Positions 1-12,624 of a stretch of DNA of 64,000 bases are shown one piece after another (position 1 is the first letter of the stretch; every line of letters begins with the position of its first letter). The notes beneath the pieces are model-generated. The model was not told the DNA's origin. It did no database searches and saw only the letters and a program-made list of their open reading frames with translations. The DNA is taken from the NCBI GenBank assembly GCA_003024785.1, contig PUQB01000621.1:1-64000 (forward strand), given 5' to 3'. The translations under genes were made by a program, and so were the position numbers. The stretch is from Selaginella tamariscina. Its lineage: Eukaryota; Streptophyta; Lycopodiopsida; Selaginellales; Selaginellaceae.

Positions 1-300
1 GGGTTTAGAGTTTCTTTCTAGGTCAGTAATGGGGGTGGTGCGGCGCCTTGTGCCAAGATTCACAGCACACGCATAATTTTAAATCAGGTATATTTTAAAT
101 TATGTATAATAATTTAATAGAAATTGCATTACATTTAATTAGAAATTTTTGGCATATCTTACATTTTACAGTTTACTAAATTTTGAAATGTATTTGAAAT
201 ATTTATGAATTATTCTCAATTAAATACAGGTTTACCCAAGGATAGTTTCACCTATGCAAGTTCAAAGGTTTCCATTGACATCATCCCATGCGTTGGTAAG

Positions 301-332
<32 letters not shown>

Positions 333-346
333 TATATATATATATA

Positions 347-377
<31 letters not shown>

Positions 378-718
378 ACAATATCATGTATATAAAATAG
401 TTTTTAATATATAAGAAAACAATATTCTTTTGTCTTAGATAATTACAGCTTTTAAATTAAAAAATTTAAATAAAAAATCTATCACATGCAGTCAAGTTGA
501 CTTAATCATATACCAGGACCCATGATATCGATGTATGAAATCTTCTACAGTTGTTCTTTCACTTTGAGTGACCTAATCAAATTCTCTTTTGCAGATAGTC
601 CTGTGTAAACAGCTAAACAAGTTTATATCTAGCTTAAGTTCCAATGGATGTTGACACATGTCATTGCTTTGAGCACCTTATCCAACATCGGTCTCATATA
701 CAATCTGGTACTCTATAT

Positions 719-772
<54 letters not shown>

Positions 773-1500
773 CACACACACATACACACACACACACAAA
801 CATTGTAGACTTTGCGTCTATGCCATGAGTTCAAACTTTAGAGATTGGCCAGCACTAACAAGGATATAATTCTAGTAAGGGTCCACAGAGGCATGATTCG
901 GGACCTTGTTACATCATCTGGCTTGGACGGAATCTGATCACAAATCCCAGAAGTTTCTCATAACTCCCCGTGATGTATGTATGTATATACATACACGTGT
1001 CATGTGTATACGTATGTGTACACATGACACCCACACATCCCCGATATTTCCCACCACTTCCCATTCACTTTCTCCCTGGACCACCTGTTCAAGTCACTCA
1101 AAGACTCCGTAAAATACGATATATTATAATAAATACATATAATAATATATAATATATAATTCACACCACAGAAATAAAAAATACCATACGGAGTAAGTCG
1201 AAAATATCATAGAAGAACGACGAGAATACTTCACGGGAAGATTAAAGTCATTTCACGCGCTTTGACATTGCAAAGTATTATATATATTTATATAAGTATA
1301 TTCGTATTATTTTATATACATCTATAGATATATATACATTACATTTATTGAGTGTCATTGTAAATATAAATCACTGTGCATATCTACGTATGAGTATGGA
1401 CGTACAATATGGCAGTGACAGGGCTTCAGGAATCTAGGGAACATACTTACGTGTAGACGGGTATTTATAGATGTCTGAACTCACATATTTATTTACGCTC
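1..1500. other. AT-rich intergenic DNA, no gene seen
   Basis: The stretch holds (CA)n and (TA)n microsatellites near 306-375 and 715-802 and otherwise low-complexity AT-rich sequence. The open frames here translate to dinucleotide-repeat peptides, so I call no gene. It lies upstream of the WRKY gene and its distal part may belong to that promoter. Confidence 0.6.
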
Positions 1501-1508
1501 CTGGAGTT

Positions 1509-1541
1509 GGTCAAGATACTGTTCACTCTTTGACCAGTCAA
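1509..1541. promoter_or_regulatory. W-box cluster upstream of the WRKY gene
   Basis: Three WRKY-binding cores occur within 33 bp: GGTCAA at 1509-1514 (TTGACC on the minus strand), and TTGACC at 1530-1535 abutting AGTCAA at 1536-1541, so the last two form an inverted pair. The cluster lies about 550 bp before the WRKY start codon. Known: W-boxes (TTGACC/T) bind WRKY factors and WRKY33-type genes are often self-regulated. Inference: feedback or cross-regulation of the downstream gene. Confidence 0.5.
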
Positions 1542-2086
1542 AGCACGGGCTTACGTCGGATCCCGGAGGTTTCGAGGGACTAAATCTGGCCACGTCAGAC
1601 TGGAGGACTGCGACACCTGTCCGGAATGAACGGAGAAGCTGTCGGCCGTCCAATCGGGGACAATCCACGAGCCGTTGGATCTACTGCAATTGTCTGACTG
1701 GTTAAACGAATCGTGCCCGTTGATGAGTTGTAGTGAAGGCCACTTGGTGTGCAATCCGGCCGTCGAACAGAAATGAGACGCCTCAGATCACTTTGTGAGA
1801 CGTCATCTTGGCCGTGTGTTTTGAGATTTCACGGCTGAGATGTCACTCCCGCTCAGTATTTAGAAACTAAATGGGCATTGAAGCCATCTTTCGGAAATTC
1901 AAAAGCAATTACATTTCTCCGTATAGCTTTCGTTTCTTCTGAGCCTGAGCGTGTGAAGAATCCTGTTCTTCACGGTTCAAGCAGTGAATTTTATAGACAT
2001 TTGGATCTAACATACTGCCAGATTCGATTCTTCGACTTGGGCACTTGGTTTTCCCCGTATTCCACACGGCCCAAGAACGAATTTCC

Positions 2087-3994
2087 ATGGAAACATCGAG
2101 ATTAGATGAGGATGAGAGCAGCTGGGAGCTCGGGGACTTGGTGAAGAAACCCACTCCCTTCAGGCCGCTCATTTCAAGACCGCCCATGACGCCGATCAGT
2201 TCCATGGTTGCTAGTTTCCTCCGGTCGGACGAGGAAACAATCATAAACTGTCCGGTTTCCCCATCTCGGACACTCTCATACTCAAGCTTTGCTGAGAGAT
2301 TAGCCGCCAGGAATGTGACCACCGAATCGCCCGATCCAATTTCCATTTCGCGATCCCACTGCCTCACAATCCCAGCAGGAATCAGCCCAACAAGTCTTCT
2401 CCTCGATTCTCCGGTTTTGTTCTCATCCAAACTCCAGGTATGCCAGTGTCCGAGTTCCAGTCCTGGTTGACTCCGTCTTGACTGACTTGATTGACTCCAA
2501 AGCTCGTGCTAGACCACGCACTTACTTGTTTGGTTTCCAGACAATGTTGTCTCCCACAACGGGGACACTGGCAACGAATAACGATCAAAGCAAGGAACTC
2601 GACATGGATTCAACCAGTTTCGTGTTTAAGCCATTCGCTCAACAACCGCTTTCGTCCTCGTCTGCAGGTTTTCTGGTAAGGTCTAGCACAGTCAATGTCT
2701 TACATGTCTATAATTGATCATATCTATGCAGGATTTTGGACAATTCCCGAGCACCAACATGCTTGTTAAGCAGGAGACACTGCAGGAGCAGGTCGATCGA
2801 AAGCCCGAGCCGAAGCAGAACCCGAGTCCTCCTCCTCCCCAGGAGAACAACTTCCCCGCATTTGTGGAGAGACCATCCGAAGACGGATACAACTGGAGGA
2901 AATACGGTCAGAAACAAGTGAAAGGGAGCGAATTCCCCCGAAGCTATTACAAGTGTACACAACCAAGCTGTCCGGTGAAGAAGAAAGTGGAGAGATCCTA
3001 CGATGGACAAGTGACAGAGATTGTTTACAAAGGGGAGCACAACCATGCTAAGCCTCAACTTAATCGTCGTTCTTCAAGCAACTATAGCAACAATATGAAC
3101 AATAGTACGAGTAGTCTGGTCAGTGCTAACGAAGGCTCCGAAGTCGAAGAACCGACGAGGACATACGAGCATCTGTCTCCTTGTTCTAGCTTTGATGAAG
3201 AGAGACTCTCCGGTGATGAAGATGAGAGCGACTCTAAACGCAGGTTAGTACATTTGCTTAAGCTTGTTTATGGACTAATGCTTGGTTAATTACAGGAGAT
3301 TAGACAACAATAACCAAGTGACAGCGATCCAGAGAACTATCAGAGAGCCTCGTGTGGTGGTTCAGACTTTGAGTGAGATTGACATACTAGACGATGGTTA
3401 CCGCTGGAGAAAATACGGTCAGAAAGTTGTTAAAGGAAATCCTCACCCCCGGTAAGTACTTAATTAGTACTTAATCCATGCGTGTTTAACGTTAATTACA
3501 GGAGCTACTACAAATGCTCAAACAGTGGATGCTCAGTGAGGAAACACGTAGAGAGAGCATCAAACGATCCAAAGTCAGTCATTACGACGTACGAAGGAAA
3601 GCACAACCACGACGTACCAGCTCCTAAGCACGGTTCCGCTGCTAATCACGTCACTAATCACGCTACTAATCACGAGAAATCACCACCGTCGACCTCCGGC
3701 AATGTGGGAGGACCCTCACCGTCGATTTTCTCCGTGAGCGGCTCATCACTTGGCTTTGGTAACAACTACACGGGATTGTACTACGAGCAGAATCAGGCAT
3801 ATTCCCAGAATCAAGGTGAAGTATATTCCCAGAATCCGGGCCAGGCATATTCCGAGAATATGTTCTTGAGCTCGTCTTCGTCGCAGGATCTAAACAGTGT
3901 TGTGAAAATGGAGCAACCACAGGAACAGTCTGAATACTTTTCCTTCCAAGGGTTCCTGAATTCGCCTGGTTCAATCCCTTACCTACAAGTCTAG
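2087..3994 (+). CDS. Group I WRKY transcription factor, WRKY33-like
   Basis: A sequence-specific nuclear transcription factor that binds W-boxes, mostly in defence and stress responses. Five exons (2087-2437, 2541-2675, 2732-3243, 3296-3451, 3502-3994) join in one intact frame of 548 aa. The N-terminal part has a Ser/Pro cluster ([16 protein letters not shown]), the type phosphorylated by MAP kinases in WRKY33-like proteins. Two WRKY domains follow, [11 protein letters not shown] encoded near 2894 and [11 protein letters not shown] near 3407. Each has a C-X4-C and HNH zinc-binding set, which defines group I. The intron at 3452-3501 splits the second domain after the PR codons, the conserved position for this family. 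The start at 2087 is chosen for its acidic N-terminus; an in-frame ATG at 2045 would add 14 residues. An AATAAA lies at 4102. No break was seen. Confidence 0.93.
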
Positions 3995-4130
3995 CCTTTG
4001 CCCTTTTGCCCTTTTGCCCTTTTTCATGTTCCCCCTTTTTATTGTACATGGCTCTCACTAATTGTGAAAATGTACTCTCTCAGAGGCAGATTCTCTGAAG
4101 AAATAAAACTTTATAACCTTTTTCTTACAA
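3995..4130 (+). other. WRKY 3' region with GCCCTTTT tandem motif and AATAAA
   Basis: Directly after the stop codon the motif TTTGCCC is repeated three to four times, followed by a C- and T-rich tract and an AATAAA at 4102. The same pyrimidine motif appears after the PGK gene (28515-28590) and again at 28797-28830. It may be a 3'-UTR element or a small insertion; its function is unknown. Confidence 0.4.
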
Positions 4131-5089
4131 TATTTATAACTGTAAGGCTACCTATATATACATAACTGCAGCAGATAAACACCTCCTTTTGTATAGTATA
4201 TATATATATATATATATACACACACAATGTATATGTTATGCATATGCGTGTGTTGTTTTGTAGTTTTCTATTGACCCATGAAGAATGTATACATTAAATA
4301 ATGTATATATTAATAATAAATATCTAAACATGCATGCTGTTGACAGCTGAAGAATTGATGAAAGAAGAGGATACACACACCACACACCACGCACGCACGC
4401 ACACACACGCATACACATATTATATGATCTGATAGTGCATAATCTACAGTGACTAATTAGATTGTTCTCAACAAAGTTGTTTTGGATCGAAGCGGCTGAG
4501 TGGAATGCCAGGAAAACTAACAAGTTTCTCACCATGTTCAATATATAATAGCATTATCAATTATAATTAATTATTAATTTTTTAATTTAAGTATATTTCT
4601 AGAACATCTGAAATAAATTATTTATAATTTACTTCATTCCCATAGTCAACCTTGGATAGTGCTTTGCTACAGACAACAAGAAGACTGACAAGATATTAGT
4701 GCTATCTAGTACATGTATTTTTGAACCCCCATGTGAGAAAATATATATATATATATATATACACATACAACGTATACACATGTAAGGACCCACGTATATA
4801 CGCAATAAATATAGGCTTGTGATGCAGAAAGTGAAGCTGGAGCTTTAGTTACGAACGATGATGCTACTACTAGATGGTACATACATGACCGTCAACGTTT
4901 GACTGGTCTCTATTCAAACTTAGTCACAAGCTTAATTAAGCATAATTAAATCTTAATTAAAGTGATTATACTTGTGGTCTACGGGAATACTTGTCACACT
5001 AGAAACAAAAAGAAGCAACAAAAAGAGAGAGTGACTGAGTACCTTTATAGATGCCAGAGTGAAAAAAGTCTATGAATAGAATATTCTGA

Positions 5090-5126
<37 letters not shown>

Positions 5127-5373
5127 TGTGTGGGTGTGTATAGACATAGGTCAATCATGGTTTTGTGATTACATGCTTTTACTTTTCACTTTCTCCCTGT
5201 GTTTATATCAAGCAACTTTTAGTCAACTATTTTCCTATGTTTTCCTGTCAAATCTGTACTTGGGGAACACCTATATCATATGTGTGTGCATATGGAAGCA
5301 TTCCTGTAATACTTTTGTAGCGATTACGACATGCACTAGAAGCAAATATACTATACAATTGTGCGTGTGTATG

Positions 5374-5405
<32 letters not shown>

Positions 5406-6160
5406 ATGCTAAAGGTGCGAAGAACTTTTGACCTTGATCTTCTTCAAGAATTCAATGGACGGGTAGTTAGTAACTGAGCGAGAGAGAGAGAGAGAGAGAG
5501 AGATTAAAGTGCGGCAATCAAAGACCAGTACACACAAAATTTGACCGCGTCATATTAATATATTAAAATATTAAATTTTATTTAGTAATTATTAATTTTT
5601 ACTTTGTAAATAATTTTATAATTAAATATTAATAAAGTATTTAAATGCAATAAATTATATATAATAAATAATTAAGAATTTATAAATTTGAATTAAATAT
5701 TATTTATTCTGAGTTATGGTTTAAAATAACTAGGACACTTTAAAATTACTTTGATAATAGCCACAACAAAATAAATAGTACACAATTTATATTGAAAAGT
5801 ATTTTTATTATGTACTATATGGATTAAAAATAGTGTTTTTTAATGAGGAAATTAAAACACTATTATATAATACATATCAAGTTAAACACAATTATATATT
5901 GATAATTGCTTTTCTTTAACTTCTTTGTCACATTTTTAAAAAAAAATTGATCGTTTTTCGTGTTAAATTAATAACATTAAATTTGATATTTTTCATGTTA
6001 ATATAACAAAAAAAAATAATAATAAATTTGGTCAATCTGTAATTATTAAAAATATCCTTTAGTTTAGTATCAAAGTTAATAGGTAAGTTAATATTTAAAT
6101 TTATTAATAATAAATATCTTAAATTTTAATATGGATGAGTAAAAACAAGTATATATAAGT
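4131..6160. other. Gene-poor AT-rich spacer with GT, CA and GA repeats
   Basis: Only microsatellites such as (GT)n near 5091-5121 and 5365-5405 and (GA)n near 5484-5505, plus AT-rich sequence, are visible. The open frames are repeat translations. I found no conserved coding segment on either strand. Confidence 0.6.
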
Positions 6161-6579
6161 GTTAAGGTCTCTTCGCACCAGTAGTTACGTTATGTTAAAT
6201 TAAATGTCATAGTTACACTAACAATAAGTTTCCTTTCCGTTAGGTTAACTAACGTAACGGCTTAAAACAAGGTCACTATTATGTTAAGTTACAAAAACTT
6301 TATTCATTGTGTATTTAAATGTGGTAGGAACACAAACTAATCACTAACATAACGACAATATCTTCGCACAATATTTCGTTAGGTTATGTGATGGTATGTC
6401 ACTTCACACATAATTTTGTTATGTTATCAATTGAAATTCGTTATACTACTAATTAAAAAGTCAAAATTCAAAAATTCTAAAAAACATTATATTTATCTCT
6501 TTAATAGGTGATATACAAGCACATTTCGTACGGTAATACCTTCTTCAACATCTCTTTTATGATCTCTTAGAGATGGCTA

Positions 6580-7822
6580 TTTAGATTGATCATCATTACT
6601 TTTCACTAGTTCTAAATTTCGAAGTTCATTTTTTGTAATCTCGCCCATATTAATCAACAAGTTGTGTATGATGCATGCAGTTTCTACTACTGCAGGAATG
6701 AATTTTAGATCCATCTTCAGTTGAGAAGTAAATAAGCTGAATCGTTTCTTGAAAATCCCGAAGGCTTGTTCTACTCGTAGTCATCCTTTGGTCATCATCT
6801 TGTTAAAATGTGTCTCAGCATAATTGAGAAATTGAGGTCACCAGAGAACAGAGTTACCATTCACGAAGTTGGATGATAGCCTTTGTTGCCAAGAACATAA
6901 GGCTATTTAAATGAATATCAAAATCAAAGATCAAAATGAAAAAACGAAATCAAAATATACCTGAGTAGTAGGAAATCCAACTTCGACCTGTGAACCAACC
7001 AAGATTTCCTCACACTCAATCTTCCTCAAAAGCTCAAAATTCCTCCATACGCGTTCATCATGAAAATTATAGGAAAATCCACATAAAATGTTGATGAATT
7101 TGCATTCATGGTTGACCACAACTTGTAGGATGATGCTAAATCTCTACTTCTTATTGTAATAGTCGGTTTTATCAAGGCTTGAAGGTTGCAGAATCTCAAT
7201 ATGTGTGCAATTGATTATATCATAAACATTGGAAACTGATCATGAGACAATGTAAGTTCTTGATCAAACAATGTATTAATAAAAAATAAGTAATGTATCT
7301 TGCAAATTCTTTCAAAAGTTGCTGTTGTAACAGCTTGTTCATCTGGAGTTAAAAGATAAATCTCGTACTTGAACACGCTACAAATTGCAGCACAAGTTTT
7401 TATGAAAATCTCATGTGCCATGCTCTCTCCAATGCCAAAATGTTTGCCAATGTCGAAATAGTCTCGACCATAGAATAATGTCACAACAACTCTAACTACT
7501 TCCACTCTCACCGATTGGCGATATGAAGTTTATTGCTTTTCAATCTCTGGCTGAAGTCATGAACATAAATTCATGAATGCTTCTCTAGACATGTGGAACT
7601 ATCCTTTTCGTAATTTACTAGAGCATGCTCAAACCACGCTCTTGTTTGTAGTCTCATCCACCAACCAAAGCCCTGTCGTGATCTTCCCCTATCTTGCTCC
7701 ATATCTTCCCCTCCTACTACTTTTGCTACTACATGGACTATGTATGCTATAACAACCAATGCAGCTCCAGTAGCCATTGATGTTGATGTTTGAAGCTTCT
7801 CACTAGCTTGGAGAACCCCCAT
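6580..7822 (-). pseudogene. PIF/Harbinger transposase (DDE_4), interrupted
   Basis: In minus-strand order the family's landmarks can be read in pieces. An N-terminal part ends in WWMRLQTRAWFEHALVNYEK (7571-7822). A helix-turn-helix-like stretch contains FGIGESMAHEIF (7215-7511). A DDE core segment contains VNHECKFINILCGF and HDERVWRN (6931-7119). The C-terminal part contains VEQAFGIFKKRF and CIIHNLL (about 6600-6860). These match the layout of the nuclease that cuts Harbinger ends. Several frame changes and stop codons separate the pieces, so no functional protein is expected. It lies inside the TIR-bounded element described above. Confidence 0.8.
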
Positions 7823-8199
7823 TTCCTACAATCAAGAATTATAATTAGTTTCAAAGTTTTGAAAAAGAAAACAAAAGATGAATGTCTCCTCTAGCTGCTG
7901 TGGTTACGAATAAAGTTGTTAAGCTAGTGAATGATGTTGATACCCTTTAAACAATCTACCACAAAGCCAAGCACCTCCATCCGTCTATTCTTGAATGCAA
8001 TTAGTTTTGCATTGTGGTTGTTTGAACTCGACTGCTTCCTCTTTCCACTACCGCTCTTGCCATCCTTTGCATTTGTTCCTAGTTAGCTTCATTTGCATCA
8101 TCTTCATTTGTTCATCGACCACATGAGTCTATAACATGCACTAGTTGGATTGATGGCTTGCTACCATAAAAGCTATCCATGAGGCTGTAAGCCTCCAAG

Positions 8200-8760
8200 C
8201 TGAAGTAGTTACAGTTGAGGCCTTTAGTTGATCACTCATCTCTTATCATTTGAAAGAAGTTCCCAGCACTAGTCCTCCTATGGTAGTCATGACAAGATTC
8301 TCCCACTTGTGTCACACTTGTTCAGCATTCCTATCTCTGTATCATTTCTTTGTCATGCCTTGTGCCACCTTCTTCTGCTTGTTAGCAACAACGATGATCC
8401 TTTTCCAGGAACTGATTGCGGCCTCTTCAATTGATTCAAGTCATTCAAGCTTCTTAAGGCTGATTAGGACCATGATCTCTAGTTCAATCTAGTTGCAAGC
8501 TCGTTTCCTTGTCTGTTGGCTTGAATTCTACTGCTACTACTGTTGCCTTGCATTTTGCTACTCTCCATCAAATTCCAATTGTCATGCGAATGCGATAATG
8601 CAAGTTCTAAACTGTGAGCATACCTCGTGATTGCATCCCCTTCCTCAACTCACCCCTTGACTACTTCCGCATTCATACATTCCCTGGCTAAGTCCCCTTT
8701 CTTAACCACATTTTCCATGCATACGACCAACTTGATCATCATGCATCGAAAAAGCCACAA
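8200..8760 (-). pseudogene. Myb/SANT-like DNA-binding partner of the Harbinger element, degenerate
   Basis: The minus strand reads fragments including NAEQV and HKWENLVMTT, which resemble the Trp-containing third helix of the Myb/SANT-like proteins carried by PIF/Harbinger elements. It sits upstream of the transposase on the same strand. Known: the Myb-like protein helps import the transposase and bind subterminal sites. Stops break the frame. The call rests partly on context. Confidence 0.5.
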
Positions 8761-9397
8761 TTTGCATCTATAGTACAATGTTCTATTTTTATTTTTTATT
8801 TTTAATTCAAAAATATTTGGATCTTGTTCTTATTCTCCCTCACTATTTTCAAAATTGTAATTTTTGTTTTTTTTTTTTTCAATTTTCGATTTTCGATCTA
8901 TAATCACTATTTTAATATAAAATTATCTCAATCCATAGATTATCCTCCTCATTAAGAGATTCACTAGCCTTATAAAGCTACATTTTGTTCTTGTTTTTAA
9001 AAAAAATTAAAAAATTAAAAGAAAATCCTTATCTGGGTTAAAGACATCGTGGGCATGAACGGCTTGAGCTTGACGCTTGGCACAACAGGTGATAAAGCAA
9101 TCAAAGCAGGTGATTGAGCTTTCCTGGTAGGAGTATGCATAGATAATTGCTGAAGCCATAAACCTTAATTTCAAACCCTTATTCAATTAACAACACTATT
9201 AGCTCCTATTTAAGAGCATATAACTTTCCATTGAGTTAATGAAATGAAAAATTAGTGTAACATAATCAAAATTTTGGTGTGAAGACACTGCCGTTGTATT
9301 ACAAATATGTTAACAGTGATTAGCTACAAGTTTAAGCTAACAGATGTCTGTGTGAAGACAACTTTGTTCCAATAAGGATGGTATGAAGATACCCTTA

Positions 9398-10960
9398 TTA
9401 TCATACATTAAGAATATTTAATATAGCATTTAACATGCATATATCAATTTAAATGTATCAATTCAAGGTTTCACATTTCTTATGTAAAAGTAATAAAGTT
9501 TTGAAATGAGAAAATCATGTAAAGCATAACATTTAGAATACTTTCAAATAATTTGATTTTTCTTTTTCTTTGCATATACATTTTAAAAATTTGAAACACG
9601 GCTATTTACATTAAATTAAATAATTTTGATATATAATATGTAATTATAAATTATAATAAATTAAAATTGTAATTTTATAAATTAATTATAATGGTAACAA
9701 GACTTGAAAATTACATATATAAAATTTTGAGCTACCTAGACACAAGTTCACATTATATACATACACTTTAATAGGAAAAACAAGCGGCACAGTATGCCAA
9801 TTTTATATTATTTTGATATGAAAATGATGTGTTTTATTATATGCTAATGTGTTGATATGAGTTTGATGTGTTGTTATACATGCGTATAAATGCATGTCAA
9901 TATATACAAATAAATATCGTATAAAAATGAGCAAACTCAAAAATATAAACTCCATATATTAATATTTACGATTTTAAATATATATAATTAATTTAATATT
10001 AATATTAAATATTTTTACACGAGAAGTACTTCTTAATTAAAATGATAAAGCCCTACTAAAATAGAAGTATATATTATTATTTTCACAGTATATAAATTAT
10101 TATTAATTTAAAAGGTGATTGAAGAACTTAGTAATATGATGTATTAATTTATTTAATATGTCTCAGTTATATAACTAAAGAATATGAATATTACATAACA
10201 TTATTTTAGTAATTCATAGTGATTTATTTTCTTAATGTAATATTATGTATTATTAAATAATAAATATATAACTTTTTATACATATACGTGTGTGTGTGTG
10301 TAGTACAAACTGTTTAAATTAATAGTGTCTAAATTAATAACTTATCTAAACTAATATAATTTTCTGTCCCAACTTGGCCTTTAAATATAGAATATTAGTA
10401 GAATATTTTATTTATGTATAAATTAAATATAATTCTTAGGATATACTACATCTTCCATTGAGATTTAACTTTGAATATACTATACTTAACAAATTTCTAT
10501 CTTTTTTTTTAAATTTAAATAAAATTGCGCTTCCACACTTATGTTATAAATATATGTTTGAACATATATATTATTGGATACAAATTTATATATTAAAATG
10601 AAGGGATGAATGAAATATATAAATAAATAACCTCCGTATGCATAAATATAATTATGCTTTTATATATACGTGTGTCTGTGTGTGTGCAGCAATTTTAATA
10701 TGCCAGTATGTAAATGCATATGTATGTTAATGTATAAAATTAATATTAAAGTTTATAAATCCTAATTATTAGTAATTATATAGTTGATTACTTCCAATAA
10801 ACACGCATGTCAAGTCTGTGTGTAAGATGGCTTTTTCAAAATTAACAATGATATCTTAATCAATTTAACATATTCTAGTGTATAGTTTTCACATATATGT
10901 ATGCATAAATAATATATATACATTTTAACTAAGTACTTGGGTACCAAAAACAACCTTCCC
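9398..10960. other. AT-rich spacer, no gene seen
   Basis: Very AT-rich sequence with short (GT)n tracts near 10287 and 10671. No ORF of note or conserved segment could be read. It includes the 3' flank of the ClpS gene. Confidence 0.6.
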
Positions 10961-10968
10961 TCATACAC

Positions 10969-12312
10969 TTAGCAACCTCCAGTGGCAGGTTCGATGGAGC
11001 TCAACAGGCCGTTGGTTCTCAGCTGAGTGCAGTGTTCTTCAGCATCCTCTTGTGGGCACACGATAACAACAGACAGGCCATTGTGATGAGCCTCTTGCAT
11101 TATGTTTACCGCATTGTCGAGGGTCATACCGGGAATCACCTTCATCAATACCTGGACTACGTACTCTCGCCTGTTGAAGTTGTCATTGTGTAGAAGTACT
11201 CTGTACGGTGGAGACATTTTCTTCTTCTTCTGTCAAACATAAACATATCTAAGTTAAACCCCTCCCTCTCTCGGGTATCCTGTGTGTGTGTGTTGTGTGT
11301 TGTTGATAGGTGTCAATGATATTGAAATTATCTACCTGATTTAATTACAATCAACTAGTCACAGACATTTTGTTATCAACCTAGAACACTTACACAACCC
11401 ACACACACAGAGGATAACTTCATGAGAGAGAGAGAGAGAGAGACAGAGAGAGAGAGACAGAGAGAGAGAGACAGAGGAAGAGAGTTAGATATGTTTTTGT
11501 TTAAGAGAAAGAAGAAGAAAATGTACAGTGTGTGTGTGTGTGTGATTAAGTACACTCAGAGTCATATATAGAGTATACACACACACACCATATAACATGA
11601 TATTGAAATTATTTACCTGATTATAACCAACTAGTCACAGACATCTATGTGATATATATGTGTGTATACTCTATACTGAGTGTACATAATCACACACACA
11701 CACACATATCTAACTCTATTTTCCGTTCAAAACCCTTCCTCTCTCTCATGAAGGTATCCTCTGTGTGTGCGTGCCTGCGTACGTGTGTGTGTTGTGTAAG
11801 TGTTCTAGGTGGATAGGTGTTAAAATCTCTGTGACCAGCTGATTATACTTAAATCATGTAGATTCAATATATATATGTGATATATATGTGTGTATACTCT
11901 ATATATGACGCTGAGTGTACTTAATCACACGCACAACACACACACACACACTGTACGGTGGAGACATGTTCTTCTTCTTTCTGTTAAACAAAACATATCT
12001 AACTCTATTTTCCTTTAAGAACTCTCTCTCTCTCTCTCCTGAGTCTGTGTGTGTGTGTGTGTGTTGTGTAAGTGTTCTAGGTGGATAGGTGTTAAACTAA
12101 GAACAATATGTCTGTGACTAGTTGATTATACTTATATCAGGTAGATATATATGTGTGTATACTCTCTCTATATTAAAGCTGTACTTACACACACACACAC
12201 ACCTCAAGTCAAATTCCGACTCACGGCCTGGAGTAGGAGCGGTTTCAATGGCAGGCTTCTCAAGAACACCACCACCCAGCCCACCAGGCAAGGTCGCATT
12301 ACGTACTGTGTA
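10969..12312 (-). CDS. CLPS1: ATP-dependent Clp protease adaptor ClpS1, plastid
   Basis: ClpS delivers N-degron substrates to the ClpC chaperone of the stromal Clp protease. The last exon (10969-11229) encodes PPYRVLLHNDNFNRREYVVQ followed by the family hallmarks MKVIPGMTLDNAVNIMQ and VVIVCPQEDAEEHCTQLR. An upstream exon ending near 12203 encodes GGGVLEKPAIE and TPGRESEFDLR, the stretch that precedes the core domain in plant ClpS1. The transit-peptide end is not resolved; reading upstream of about 12312 is doubtful and an extra exon is likely. The donor lies in a (GT)n run, so the exact junction is ambiguous; a junction after LRC keeps the frame. The intron is unusually rearranged (see the repeat at 11198-12130). 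The C-terminal exon is intact. Confidence 0.85.
11198..12130. repeat. Direct and inverted copies of a ClpS intron/exon-edge unit
   Basis: Inside the ClpS1 intron the same blocks recur. The exon-2 edge (CTGTACGGTGGAGACAT at about 11199-11218) is copied at 11951-11967 together with the following CTTCTT tract. The block containing GTGTAAGTGTTCTAGG recurs at about 11795 and 12063 and in inverted orientation near 11380-11400. CTAGTCACAGACAT-type blocks recur near 11355 and 11628, with the inverse near 12110. The 11380-11600 segment is roughly the reverse complement of 11640-11830 and 11870-12080. This looks like local duplication plus inversion. Confidence 0.65.
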
Positions 12313-12624
12313 ACTTGCAAGTATTCTGTAGAACTCCCATAACATCTCTCCACATCTACCAACAATAAACTTAGCATATACACACGACACACACACACAC
12401 ACACGCACACACACGCACGCACTGTTATCAATATAAAAAAATTATTAAAATATAGAAAAATAAAACTTACCCGAGTTTAAAATTTTCGTATTAGAGGCAG
12501 GAAAATGTGCAAGAGCACAGGAATATAATTCCATTAAAAAAATCACAATACTAACCTTAATCGATTAAACTCTGCATCAAATTATTTGAAAAAGTTTTAA
12601 AATTTAAGAACCCTAGAAAAAATC

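Larger units (their letters stand above)
6165..9394 (-). mobile_element. Decayed PIF/Harbinger DNA transposon with TIRs and TTA duplication
   Basis: The element is 3,230 bp long. Its left end (AGGTCTCTTCGCACCA, 6165-6180) and the inverse of its right end (GGGTATCTTCATACCA) match with few differences. It is flanked by TTA at 6162-6164 and 9395-9397, the 3-bp TWA-type duplication typical of PIF/Harbinger. Inside are two minus-strand coding relics: a DDE_4 transposase (6580-7822) and, upstream on that strand, a Myb/SANT-like partner protein (about 8200-8760). Having both is the usual autonomous layout of this superfamily. Both reading frames are interrupted, so the copy looks inactive, yet its ends are still well matched, suggesting moderate age. 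Confidence 0.85.

Noticed and set aside
648-869. Open frame with IYIYIY and HTHTHT runs
   Set aside because: Translation of TA and CA microsatellites; no conserved segment.
1551-1754. 67-aa minus-strand ORF upstream of WRKY
   Set aside because: No family likeness and it overlaps the promoter region; the frame is likely chance.
7914-8100. Possible separate gene inside the transposon
   Set aside because: Only short interrupted frames; best explained as the linker between the two Harbinger coding relics.
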